From positions 1 through 41,642 of the forward strand of contig CAYGRM010000013.1 in NCBI GenBank assembly GCA_964352225.1: a DNA stretch of 41,642 nt, read 5' to 3'. This DNA is from CAJQQY01 sp964352225 (GTDB lineage: Bacteria; Bacteroidota; Bacteroidia; Chitinophagales; Saprospiraceae). A program made the translations under genes and the position numbers. Shown here one piece after another: positions 15,107-24,067 of the stretch (positions within the stretch are counted from its first letter, which is position 1; the number at the start of each line of letters is the position of its first letter). The notes under the pieces are model-generated. The model ran no database searches and was not told where the DNA came from. It worked only from the letters and a program-made list of their open reading frames with translations.

Positions 15107-16771
15107 TCATCTCGCAACCACCACCCGCTTCAATTCCATATCGTTAATAATCACGATATACATTCCATTTTCCCAACTAGAAATATCTAAAAATTTTCGA
15201 CCACCTGTCGCAGTCATATCTTCGATTTTTCTTCCGACTAAATCATAGACTTTGAAACCAACTTCCTTTCCGCCTTTTTCCCATTCAATCGTTAAAATAT
15301 CATTAGCTGGATTTGGATAAATTTTTAAATCATATTGTGAAATTTCAGTTGTACTATTAAGTATATCATCACAAAATTCTTCGTTAGGTGCTAATTCCAA
15401 ATAGCCCTGAGGTGTCAAATCTCTTCCAGCAAATGCTTCATAATCAGTAGGAATTCTTTTCATTCTAAATGTCAAATTATTATTGATCATTAAAGTGTCA
15501 CCTTGTGTTGCTGGGTTGACACCATTTCGAGGAGTCACATATTCCCAGACGATTTCATTATCAGGAGTCAACTCAAAACTATATCCAAAACGTCCTGAAC
15601 ATAACAATGTATTTCCATTGGGCAAAAGTTGAACACTCGACAGACCAGTTGAATACATGTCTTGTGGAGTTGGATGAGTGAAGGTTTCCAAGTAGTCAGT
15701 CGGTCCCCAAATATCATCATCCAAAGTATATTCCCAACTATACATATCCCAAGGCGGAATGATCACATTGGCAGTAGAAAAATTTGCACCCACTTGATTA
15801 TTGAAAAAAGCGATATATCCATATTGAGGGTGGGATGTTGGTAAGTAATCATCAATCCAATGAACATCATGCTGGTAAAATGATTTTTGATCGGCTGTAT
15901 CACCACCATAATTCGCTGGCGATCCCCAACGATACATCAAGTCTCCTCCCACATTAGAATCTCCCCCCGAACTACTGGCAGCTTCTGCCGTCGTAGTCGT
16001 ATGATCAATAATCCAAAACTCATTAAAATTAGGAACACTAATTAAAATCTGTTTTAAATCTTCATTATAATCCAACGAATTACCGTGCATCCAATCTGCT
16101 TTTCCATCGTTTGCATCGTAGTTAATATTGACACGTCGAGGACTATTTTCTACTACTCCAAAATTATCTTTTGATGCATCTTTATCTTGTACCAAATGAT
16201 CCCAAGTATTCCATTCCCAAACAATATCACCTGCAGGATTCACTTCGATAATAATATCTTCCCATATTTCTCCTTGTGTCAATGGAGCGAAGGATGTATC
16301 TCTTCCGGCTTGAATTGCTTCATCAAGTGTTCGTAATTTCCAAGCGATCATTAGTACATTTCCATTATCCAAAGGAGCAATATCATGGTGTAATCGCATG
16401 CTATCATTATTCATTTCGAAGCTCCACAAGAGTTGATTATCCCAATCGCGCATTTCGACGATTGCGCCACCGCCACCTGCCCAAATGGGGTTGCCTGCGA
16501 CAGCTGAGGGTCGCTTCGTTTTCACTAAATTTCCATTTGGATAAAGGTAAGCGGTATTCCCTGGTCGGAAGTCTGTATCGTCATCCCAACGGTGAACTAT
16601 TTCGCCACAATTATTAATCAAATAAACGTTCGGTTGGTTATGCGGATAAAATAAGTTATAGCCATCAAATGACTTCGTCGGATGGTATGAAATTAACCCA
16701 ACGGTATTTTGCGCAGCAAGATTTCCTGCTATGAAAATTAATGCTAAGAGAAGTTGTATATTTTTAATCAT
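15107..16771 (-). CDS. Arylsulfotransferase-like (ASST) secreted protein with T9SS sorting tail
   Basis: A 554-residue exported protein. Signal peptide MIKNIQLLLALIFIAGNLAAQ; then a beta-propeller of the arylsulfotransferase type (about 22-460) with repeats of the form LxPNGNLL, W-E-W-x-x-W-D-H and LHHDIAPLDNGNVLMIAW; then a C-terminal T9SS type A sorting domain starting at LKIYPNPANDILTIEW (about residue 480) and ending VVVAR. Bacterial ASSTs move sulfate between phenols through a catalytic His. Here conserved His residues in LHHD and YQHDVHW are candidates, but the active site cannot be confirmed by eye. Related propellers may be non-enzymatic. The protein should be secreted or surface-anchored. 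It lies 54 bp downstream of a paralogue of the same length. Confidence 0.88.
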   Translation of the reverse strand: MIKNIQLLLALIFIAGNLAAQNTVGLISYHPTKSFDGYNLFYPHNQPNVYLINNCGEIVHRWDDDTDFRPGNTAYLYPNGNLVKTKRPSAVAGNPIWAGGGGAIVEMRDWDNQLLWSFEMNNDSMRLHHDIAPLDNGNVLMIAWKLRTLDEAIQAGRDTSFAPLTQGEIWEDIIIEVNPAGDIVWEWNTWDHLVQDKDASKDNFGVVENSPRRVNINYDANDGKADWMHGNSLDYNEDLKQILISVPNFNEFWIIDHTTTTAEAASSSGGDSNVGGDLMYRWGSPANYGGDTADQKSFYQHDVHWIDDYLPTSHPQYGYIAFFNNQVGANFSTANVIIPPWDMYSWEYTLDDDIWGPTDYLETFTHPTPQDMYSTGLSSVQLLPNGNTLLCSGRFGYSFELTPDNEIVWEYVTPRNGVNPATQGDTLMINNNLTFRMKRIPTDYEAFAGRDLTPQGYLELAPNEEFCDDILNSTTEISQYDLKIYPNPANDILTIEWEKGGKEVGFKVYDLVGRKIEDMTATGGRKFLDISSWENGMYIVIINDMELKRVVVAR

Positions 16772-16825
16772 ATAAAAAAAGTTTAGTTAATTGTTTTATA
16801 ATTTATTGATAATCAATGATTTATA

Positions 16826-18490
16826 TTATTGTTTGATTACTTTTTGTACAAAGAAACGATTTTTTTCTGTATTAGAAATGCGAATGGTATAAAACCCATT
16901 TTTCCAATTATCAGCAGATATTTCAATATTTTCATCTTGGTAAAATTGACTCATTTGTAATCTTCCCATGATGTCAAATACTTGGATATTTACCTCACTC
17001 TCAGTTTTATTTTTTATAAAAATAAAATCATGGATAGGATTATTTAAAACTTGAACTCCTTCCAAATTGAAGTGGTTTTTAACTGTAACTGGCTCGCCAT
17101 AAATTTCACAATCAGAAGGTAATGGATTAACCTCAATGGGATCTCCTGGCGTTAAATCTTTACCGTCAAAAGCGGGATAGTCCACGCTATATCGAGTGGC
17201 TCTAAAAACATTTGAATTTGTCAAAATAGCTCCTTGACTCACCGGGCCATTATTACCAATTGGCATTTTATAATGCCAGACCAAATCACCTTCATAGTTC
17301 ACCTCGTAAAAATTTCCTTCACGCCCCACACAAATTAAAGTATTGCCATTGGATAAGCGGTGTGCTCCTGAAATGTTGGAGGAATACATTTCACTAGGTG
17401 GGTCGGATTCATACGTCCAAAATAAATCTTCAGGGCCAAATGGTTCCGTATCAGAAATTGTATATGTATTGTTAGCATCCAATGGCGGATCAATCACATC
17501 CACCGAAGAGTAACTTCCTCCGGGTCTTCCTTGCCCATTATTGAAGACCATGATTTTACCTTCGTCAGGGTAACCTGCTGGAATCCATTTGGCATCATGT
17601 TGTCCATAAAAAAATCGGTCATCAGAAGTTCCTCGATCATAAGATTGGGGATTACCATAACGGAAGAGAAAATCTCCACCTTTTCCAGCGTTACCCCCTG
17701 TGTGGCCTGCAGCTTCCGAGCTCGTAGTGCTATGATCAATTACGTAAATCTCACTCAAGTGTCGAGAACTTAAAACTATTTGATCTAAGTCTGGATTATA
17801 ATCCACCGAATTCAAGTGAATCCAATCTGTATTATTGCCTGTTGGATTGACACCAAAATTAATGTCCATTAATTCTGGATGCTCAGCGACCACGCCATAA
17901 TTCATTTTTGTAGAATCGAAATCCTGCACTAAATGATCCCACAAATGCCACTCCCAGACTACTTCAATCTCGTCAGTACCAACTGGTTTTATTTCCACGA
18001 CTCGTTCTGACCAAACTTGATTCGAAATAGTCGCAGGATTCCGACCTGCCGCTTCCAATTCCAATTCAGCTCGAGCTTCCCAAGCGATTAATAAAATATT
18101 TCCATTGGGCATAGGTGCTACATCATGATGGTGATGATAAATATTGGTTGAGTAATCATATTGCCAAATCAAGTCGCCTTCCCAGTTAAAAATTTCTAAT
18201 CGACCACCTGTACCTCCTCCATTAAAATTACTATTGATTCGTCCCGTTCGCAGTAAATTTCCATTTTCCAAAAGATAAACTGATGCTCCAGGATTAGTGG
18301 TACTCTGATCCCAACGATGCACTTCATTGCCACAATTATCTATCAAATAGGTGATTTTACTAATGCCCGGTGCAAATAAAGTATAGCCATTCAATGAGGT
18401 AGAATCGTTGAGAAAAAGACCAATTGTTTGTTGAGCAAATGATATTTGTATGAAAAGCAGAAGAGTAAAAAGAGAATATATTTTAGCCAT
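16826..18490 (-). CDS. Arylsulfotransferase-like (ASST) secreted protein, tandem paralogue
   Basis: A 554-residue paralogue of the downstream gene, with the same order of parts. Signal peptide MAKIYSLFTLLLFIQISFAQ; propeller repeats with YLLENGNLLRTGR, HHHHDVAPMPNGNILLIAW, WEWHLWDHLVQD and GQHDAKW; a T9SS-type C-terminal domain from about residue 480 (GVQVLNNPIHDFIFIKNK), where the usual Y-PNP motif is degraded to LNNP. The paired genes arose by tandem duplication but have diverged considerably in sequence. They probably form one operon, since only 54 bp separate them. Substrates are unknown; sulfated phenolics or polysaccharide-linked sulfate are possibilities from the family only. Confidence 0.86.
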   Translation of the reverse strand: MAKIYSLFTLLLFIQISFAQQTIGLFLNDSTSLNGYTLFAPGISKITYLIDNCGNEVHRWDQSTTNPGASVYLLENGNLLRTGRINSNFNGGGTGGRLEIFNWEGDLIWQYDYSTNIYHHHHDVAPMPNGNILLIAWEARAELELEAAGRNPATISNQVWSERVVEIKPVGTDEIEVVWEWHLWDHLVQDFDSTKMNYGVVAEHPELMDINFGVNPTGNNTDWIHLNSVDYNPDLDQIVLSSRHLSEIYVIDHSTTSSEAAGHTGGNAGKGGDFLFRYGNPQSYDRGTSDDRFFYGQHDAKWIPAGYPDEGKIMVFNNGQGRPGGSYSSVDVIDPPLDANNTYTISDTEPFGPEDLFWTYESDPPSEMYSSNISGAHRLSNGNTLICVGREGNFYEVNYEGDLVWHYKMPIGNNGPVSQGAILTNSNVFRATRYSVDYPAFDGKDLTPGDPIEVNPLPSDCEIYGEPVTVKNHFNLEGVQVLNNPIHDFIFIKNKTESEVNIQVFDIMGRLQMSQFYQDENIEISADNWKNGFYTIRISNTEKNRFFVQKVIKQ

Positions 18491-18767
18491 AAAATTGGTT
18501 TTGAAAACAAAAAAATTATGCCTCCAAATATCTCGCTAAAATTTGATTTTTTATAAAATACGAAAAGGATTAACATTGATATGTAATGCAATTGCCATGT
18601 AGCCGCTAACTTTAGTTGGTTGGCACCTTTGATAACAAACATTTTTTGCAAAAAAAAATAAAATCATCTAATATTCACAACTCCCTGATCCACAGCTTAT
18701 TAAAATATAATAAAAAATGAGTTATGTGTAACAATACGTTTACAAATCAAATAAATAGTTTTAAATA

Positions 18768-18799
18768 TTTGCAAGGGAAGGAATAAAAGCATACATTTG
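18768..18799 (+). promoter_or_regulatory. Probable promoter of the dinB-dnaE operon
   Basis: TTTG at 18768-18771 and TACATTTG at 18792-18799, separated by 20 bases, match the Bacteroidota -33/-7 consensus (TTTG, then TAnnTTTG). Transcription would start near 18806, leaving a leader of about 220 bases before dinB. Confidence 0.55.
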
Positions 18800-18882
18800 A
18801 AACAAATTGTTGCAAACGCAATAGTCTTCTAAACTGTCCTCCAACCTGTCATTTTTTCGAAACAAGCTTTTAATTTTTAACC

Positions 18883-18925
18883 ATACCCATGGTACGGCTT
18901 AAAGCTGTGTCACGGATATGGGTAT
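18883..18925. promoter_or_regulatory. Inverted repeat in dinB leader, possible operator or hairpin
   Basis: ATACCCAT (18883-18890) and ATGGGTAT (18918-18925) form a perfect 8-bp inverted repeat with a 27-base spacer. The left arm overlaps a smaller palindrome ACCAT-N4-ATGGT. It could be a regulator site or an RNA hairpin; no known SOS box is recognised. Confidence 0.35.
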
Positions 18926-19025
18926 CACGTAATTTGATTGTTATAACTCACAGTCATATAGGGAAAAGTATGTCTATAACAATACAATTACAAGTTTATT
19001 TTTAACAAGAGAAAACGTGTAAACA

Positions 19026-20165
19026 ATGTATGAAAGAGCCATTCTCCATCTCGACATGGACGCCTTCTTTGCGTCCGTCGAGTGCCTGAGAAACACATCT
19101 TTAAATGAGAAACCGTTGATTATTGGAGGTTCAAGCAATCGAGGCGTCGTCGCTTCTTGCAATTATATCGCTCGAAAATTTGGCATTCATTCAGGTATGC
19201 CTATCCGAATGGCATTACAAAGGTGCCCTGATGCAGTTGTCCTCAAAGGTGATATGGATATCTACTCTAGCTACTCCAAAACGATTACTGAAATTATCGA
19301 ATCGGAAGCTCCTGAATTTGAAAAATCTTCCATTGATGAATTCTACCTTGACCTCACAGGTATGGATAAACATATTGGTTGCTGGAAATGGGGGAATGAG
19401 CTAAAAAACAAATTGGTGCATGAAGTTGGTCTACCCATTTCATTTGGTCTGTCGATTAATAAACTCGTTTCAAAAGTAGGAACAGGAGAAGCGAAACCTG
19501 ATGGTAAAATCCAAATTCCGCAAGGCAATGAAAAATCATTCCTCGCTCCTTTGCCTGTTCGAAAAATGCCAGGTATCGGTAATGTTCAAAATCGAAAACT
19601 AAGCATGATGGGCGTTCGAACTATCCAAACTTTAAGCGAAATCCCTCCTAAATTATTGCAACGTGAGTTTGGAAAAGCAGGTATTTCTTTTTGGAAAAAA
19701 GCTAACGGTATTGATCATAGTCCCATCGTTCCTTATCATGAAAAAAAATCTATCTCTACCGAACGAACTTTCCAAATGGATACCATCGATATTACTCGGT
19801 TGAAAAGCATCATTTCCAAAATGGTCAGCAAATTAGGTTTTGAATTGCGAAACTCACAACGATTGACTTCATGCATTACGGTCAAAATTCGATATACTGA
19901 TTTTAATACTTACACGCTGCAAAAGAAAATTTCTTACACCGCTAATGATAAGACTTTGATTAATTATGCTTATCAACTTTTTGAAAAATTATATCAACGA
20001 AGGCAGCTCGTTCGACTTGTTGGAGTGAAAATGAGTCATCTCGTCAACGGAAATTATCAAATCAATTTGTTCGATGATACGCTGAAAGAAATTCGATTGA
20101 TGGAGCAGATGGATAAGATTAAGAAACGATTTGGAGCAAAAGTCCTACGTGGTGGTCTGCTTTAG
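19026..20165 (+). CDS. dinB: Y-family DNA polymerase IV (DinB)
   Basis: A 379-residue translesion polymerase. The palm carries LHLDMDAFFASVE with catalytic Asp10, and SSIDEFYLDLTG with Asp104-Glu105, so it is catalytically competent, unlike ImuB. The fingers have NYIARKFGIHSGMPIRMALQ, the thumb has the helix-hairpin MPGIGNVQNRKL, and the little-finger domain ends with QINLFDD (about 345-351), a canonical beta-clamp binding motif. It extends DNA past lesions with low fidelity. The start ATG gives the usual MYERAILHLD N-terminus. The last five residues (RGGLL) and the stop are encoded inside a 30-bp arm of a palindromic repeat, so the native C-terminus may have been altered by its arrival. It is followed by a DnaE-type polymerase 71 bp on. 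Confidence 0.95.
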   Translation: MYERAILHLDMDAFFASVECLRNTSLNEKPLIIGGSSNRGVVASCNYIARKFGIHSGMPIRMALQRCPDAVVLKGDMDIYSSYSKTITEIIESEAPEFEKSSIDEFYLDLTGMDKHIGCWKWGNELKNKLVHEVGLPISFGLSINKLVSKVGTGEAKPDGKIQIPQGNEKSFLAPLPVRKMPGIGNVQNRKLSMMGVRTIQTLSEIPPKLLQREFGKAGISFWKKANGIDHSPIVPYHEKKSISTERTFQMDTIDITRLKSIISKMVSKLGFELRNSQRLTSCITVKIRYTDFNTYTLQKKISYTANDKTLINYAYQLFEKLYQRRQLVRLVGVKMSHLVNGNYQINLFDDTLKEIRLMEQMDKIKKRFGAKVLRGGLL

Positions 20166-20235
20166 CTGACCTAAAAAAATCACTTCTACATTTATATAAA
20201 AAACCTTTTAGGTCAGCTAAAGCAGACCACCACGT
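20147..20235. repeat. Palindromic repeat, family 2 copy 2, forms the dinB-dnaE spacer
   Basis: An 89-bp element with perfect 30-bp inverted arms (20147-20176 and 20206-20235) and a 29-bp spacer. It begins inside the dinB C-terminal codons and ends one base before the dnaE ATG at 20237. It shares CTGCTTTAGCTGACCT arms with 10913-11053. In the mRNA it would form a very stable hairpin covering the dnaE ribosome-binding region. Confidence 0.92.
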
Positions 20236-20236
20236 T

Positions 20237-23181
20237 ATGATCAATTGCCATACATATTTTAGTTTGCGGTACGGAACCTTGTCACCACAACAACTCATCG
20301 AAGCTGCAAAAGCTAATGATATCAAGACTTTAGTGCTGACTGATGTCAATAATACCTCATGTAGTTATGAGTTTGTAACAAAATGCACACGTGAAGGAAT
20401 TAAACCGATCTTGGGGATTGAATTCCATCGAGATCATCAATTGTTGTATGTCGGAATTGCAAAGAATAATGAAGGTTTTCGAGCGCTAAATTTGTTTTTG
20501 ACTAATCATTCATTAGATGGAGTTTCTTTGCCTGATGTACCGCCGAAAATGGAAAATGTCTATTTTATTTATACCCATTTTCCCAAACAAATTCAAGAAT
20601 TTAGAGACAATGAATACTTTGGAATTCGTCCGAATCAAGTCAACCAATTATTTCGTTCTGAGCTAAAAAGGCATATGGATAAATTAGTGGTTTTTTCGCC
20701 AGTTACTTTTTTAAACCAAGGAGGCTTTAACGTGCACAGATTGTTACGAGCGATTGATATGAATGTCCTTTTAAGTAAACTCTCCCCCGAGTTTTGCGCC
20801 AAGCGAGAGGAAGTTTTTTATAAAAAAAAGGAACTCGAAACAATCTTCCAACAATATCCACACGTAATTAAGAATACGCAAAAAATCTTAGATACTTGTT
20901 CGATCGAGCTTGAAAGTGGATTACATAACAATAAACGCACGTTTACTGGAAGCAAAGAAAGTGATTTTAAATTACTCACTAAACTCGCTTTAAATGGTTG
21001 TAAAAAACGCTATGGTAATCGCCATCCAAAAGCAGAAGAACGCGTCCGCCGAGAACTCAAAGTCATTGAACGTTTAGATTTTTGTAAATACTTTTTGATC
21101 ACTTGGGACATTGTTCGCTATGCGCATACTTCTGGTTATCATCATGTGGGGCGGGGGAGTGGTGCGAATTCGATTGTTGCTTTTTGCTTGTGGATTACTG
21201 ATGTGGATCCGTTGGAATTGGATTTATATTTTGAACGATTTATCAATCCTTATCGAACTTCGCCACCTGATTTTGATATTGATTTTTCGTGGGATGAACG
21301 AGACGATGTGACCGATTATATTTTCAAAAGGTATGGCCGAGAGCATGTGGCATTGCTGGCGACGTACAGTACTTTTAAAGGGAAAAGTATTGTTCGAGAA
21401 CTGGGAAAAGTGTTTGGTTTGCCAAAAGACGAAATTGATCATTTGATTGAAAAACCGGAAGACATTGCGAAGCATCACAAGTACGCTCACCTCATTTTTA
21501 AGTATGGAGAAAAAATAAAAGGCTTCCCCAATCATTTGTCTATTCACGCAGGAGGGGTAATTATTACAGAAAAACCGATTCATTATTTTACCGCTTTACA
21601 GATGATGCCGAAAGGGTTTCCGATCACCCATTTTGATATGTATCATGCGGAGGAATTTGGTTTTCATAAATTCGATGTACTGAGTCAGCGAGGTTTGGGG
21701 CACATCAAAGACGCCGTAGATTTAGTGAAAAAAAATCAAGGGCGAGCAGTCGATATTCACGAAGTCGATAAAATTATGAGCGACGAAAAGGTGAAGACTC
21801 AATTGCGTTCAGGACATTGCATCGGTTGTTTTTACATCGAAAGTCCTGCGATGCGAGGCTTGCTCACCAAGCTGCATTGTGATAATTATAAACACCTCGT
21901 GGCAGCTTCTTCGATCATTCGCCCAGGCGTGGCGCAGAGTGGAATGATGCGAGAATACATCAAACGATTTCATGCGCCACATTCATTTGAGTACTTACAT
22001 CCTGTTTTTGAAAAAAACCTTTCGGAGACATTTGGAGTGATGGTTTACCAAGAAGATACGATGAAAATTGTGCATCATTTTGCAGGGCTAGATATGGACG
22101 AAAGTGATGTCTTACGGCGCATCATGACAGGCAAAAAATACCAAGGCGATACTTTCGAAAAGTTGCGAAAAAAATATCTCGTCAATTGCAAAGCAAGAGG
22201 TTATTCTGATGAATTGACGCAGGAGGTTTGGCGACAAATTGAAAGCTTTTCAGGGTACTCATTTTGCAAAGCACACTCGGCAAGTTTTGCGGTAGAAAGT
22301 TTTCAAAGTCTATTTTTGAAAGCGTATTTTCCATTAGAATTTATGGTAGCGGTGATTAATAATTTTGGTGGATTTTACTCGACGGAGTATTATTTCCATG
22401 AAGCTAAAATGTGCGGAGCAACTTTACATGCACCTTGCGTAAATTATAGCTTCTATTTAACAACTATCTGTGAATCAGATGTTTATGCAGGTTTTGTACA
22501 TCTAAAAAGTTTTGAAAATAAAGTCGCTCGACGGATTGTTTATGAAAGAAGTGTCGATGGTGAATTTAAAAATCTAGAAGACTTTATCAATCGAGTTAAC
22601 ATCACCGCCGACCAATTAGAAATACTCATTCGCATCGGCGCATTTCGATTTACAGGGATGAATAAATATGAATTGATGTGGGAAAAAAATGCGGTGTTTA
22701 ATCCAAAAAATAAATTCGAAACGACGGGTTTTTTATTTACTGATACTTCGGAACATTATGTTTTGCCGCAGTTGGTAGAAGGAGAATTTGACCAAGCATT
22801 TGATGAANNNNNNNNNNGCTTGGATTTCCATTGTGTTCGCCATTTGATTTACTAAAAAATCGAATTCCTAGTGGCACTATTTTTTCTAAAAAACTAAAAG
22901 CTTTTTCCCATAAAAAAATAAAAATCGTGGGCTATTATGTTTGCAAAAAACGGGTGAGAACATCGAATGGAAAGTTGATGAGTTTTGGAACTTGGGTGGA
23001 TCAGGAAGGACAGTATTTTGATACGGTACATTTTCCACCGTCGTTGCAGCGGTCGCCATTTCGCGGAAAAGGTATTTATGTGATCTACGGAAAAGTAGTG
23101 TTAGATTTTGATTTTCCAAGTGTGGAGGTGGAGCGGATGGAGCGATTGGCTTGGCGAGGGGATGAGCGGTTTGGGGGATAA
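20237..23181 (+). CDS. DnaE2/ImuC-like error-prone DNA polymerase III alpha subunit (spans an assembly gap)
   Basis: A C-family polymerase of about 980 residues, shorter than replicative DnaE (about 1160). The N-terminal PHP domain is degraded: INCHTYFSLRYGTLS has one His where active PHP domains have H-x-H. The palm has GRGSGANSIVAF and the catalytic PDFDIDF (Asp347 and Asp349 of 345-349) followed by SWDERDDVTDYI. The fingers and clamp region include RPGVAQSGMM and SGYSFCKAHSASFA. The C-terminal OB fold (KIVGYYVCKKRV, FGTWVDQEGQY) is last, with no tau-binding domain. The ten N at 22808-22817 shift the frame: after the gap the correct frame reads LGFPLCSPFDLL, a family motif, so the true gap is probably 8 bases and this is one intact gene. 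Operon with dinB. Likely role: translesion synthesis and damage-induced mutagenesis. Confidence 0.88.
22808..22817. other. Assembly gap (10 N) inside the DnaE-like gene
   Basis: Ten undetermined bases between AFDE and LGFPLCSPF. Taken literally they frameshift the gene and give a false stop at 22853-22855. The family motif D-E-(I/L)-E-L-L-G-F-P predicts 8 bases instead. Confidence 0.88.
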
Positions 23182-23218
23182 AAAAGAATATTAAATTATG
23201 TTGCGTCAGCTTTATTTT

Positions 23219-23923
23219 TTAATTTATTCGAATATAGCATTGAACATCTTTGTCCAATTCTTTAAAGGTAACAAGTCCTTTTCGACACTTAAACCTATTG
23301 CCAAAGTTATATTTTATTGGATAATATCGGTCAACTAAACATCCTACTTTCATAATAATCCCTTCATCATAGGCTAATTCAATTCCTTCTTTATGAGAAG
23401 TTAATTTTTTGCAATTTGTTTCTTTTAAAATTTCTATTTGGTTGTTTAAGGTCTTTGAACTAAAATTTATGTTTTCAATTAATGACAAAAAACGATTATC
23501 CGTTTTGGAACCATGAAAATATAATGTCCAATCTTCAACCAATCTATTTTCAAATTTTATTTTTCCATTTTCCATTGAAGGTAATGATTCAATTGCTAAA
23601 TCATTTATATTAATGTACTTCATTCTTTCAATTGCTTCTGATGCTTCGATGTTGTCTAAACTAAATAGGCTATCTAAATAATTAAAATCTGAATTTGTAA
23701 AAAATGAAGTGATTGTATCTTGGTTTTCAATTGAGATTGAATAGAAGTATTTAGCCTCTTTATCAAATTTTATTTTTTGAAAAGTATGAATATTGTTTTT
23801 GTAATTTGAAATAGCATTTCTTTGGATGATATGTATCTTAATTCTTTCTTGGAAGAAATACATGATTCCAACGATTGAGAGAATTGAAATTAATCCTAAA
23901 ATTTTAAGAAGGTTTTTTTTCAT
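23219..23923 (-). CDS. Hypothetical membrane-anchored protein (accessory block)
   Basis: A 234-residue protein with one N-terminal membrane anchor (MKKNLLKILGLISILSIVGI, then MYFFQERIKIH) and a hydrophilic, mixed alpha/beta remainder containing SFFTNSDFNYLDSLFSL and LYFHGSKTDNRFL. Two Cys residues lie near the C-terminus (about 196 and 215) and a third near the very end (CYIRIN). I recognise no family. It is the last gene in a minus-strand run of four unrelated genes. On its 3' side, before the dnaE end, there is a short sequence GACGCAACATAA that may be the remains of the repeat found after the other three genes. Confidence 0.65.
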   Translation of the reverse strand: MKKNLLKILGLISILSIVGIMYFFQERIKIHIIQRNAISNYKNNIHTFQKIKFDKEAKYFYSISIENQDTITSFFTNSDFNYLDSLFSLDNIEASEAIERMKYININDLAIESLPSMENGKIKFENRLVEDWTLYFHGSKTDNRFLSLIENINFSSKTLNNQIEILKETNCKKLTSHKEGIELAYDEGIIMKVGCLVDRYYPIKYNFGNRFKCRKGLVTFKELDKDVQCYIRIN

Positions 23924-23976
23924 CTGAAGTTTTACTGATTTTTCAATTGATTAATTGCTTTTTTCTTATTTACGTT

Positions 23977-24048
23977 GTCAACAATATTCCACATCGTCGG
24001 CATGGCTCGCTTTTGCTGGTAATGGTCATCAAACAGATTGTTAGCGGC
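23977..24048 (-). repeat. Degenerate cassette-type repeat A (after DUF1963-like gene)
   Basis: Read on the minus strand, this follows the DUF1963-like stop by about 20 bases and starts GCCGCTAACAATC, contains ACCAGCAAAAGC (core TTTTGCTGG at 24011-24019 on the plus strand) and ends ATTGTTGAC. The outer ends GCTAACAAT and ATTGTTGAC are near-complementary, as in recombination sites that pair at their ends. Confidence 0.5.
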
Positions 24049-24067
24049 TCGCTTCTTTTCGGTCTCG

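Larger units (their letters stand above)
18491..19025. other. Divergent intergenic region between ASST operon and dinB
   Basis: No credible gene in 535 bases. It holds the promoter of the minus-strand ASST pair and that of the dinB-dnaE operon. It also holds an 18-bp near-palindrome TGTAA-N8-TTACA at 18727-18744 and an 8-bp inverted repeat ATACCCAT/ATGGGTAT (18883-18890 and 18918-18925). The latter lies in the dinB leader. Confidence 0.6.

Noticed and set aside
18727..18744. TGTAA-N8-TTACA palindrome as an SOS (LexA) box for dinB
   Set aside because: It does not match a known LexA consensus, lies upstream of the predicted -33 element, and has only 5-bp arms in AT-rich DNA; kept only as a note.
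22826..22855. Premature stop and frameshift in the DnaE-like gene suggesting a pseudogene
   Set aside because: The frame change coincides with the 10-N run, and the correct family motif LGFPLCSPFDLL resumes right after it, so it is an assembly artefact.
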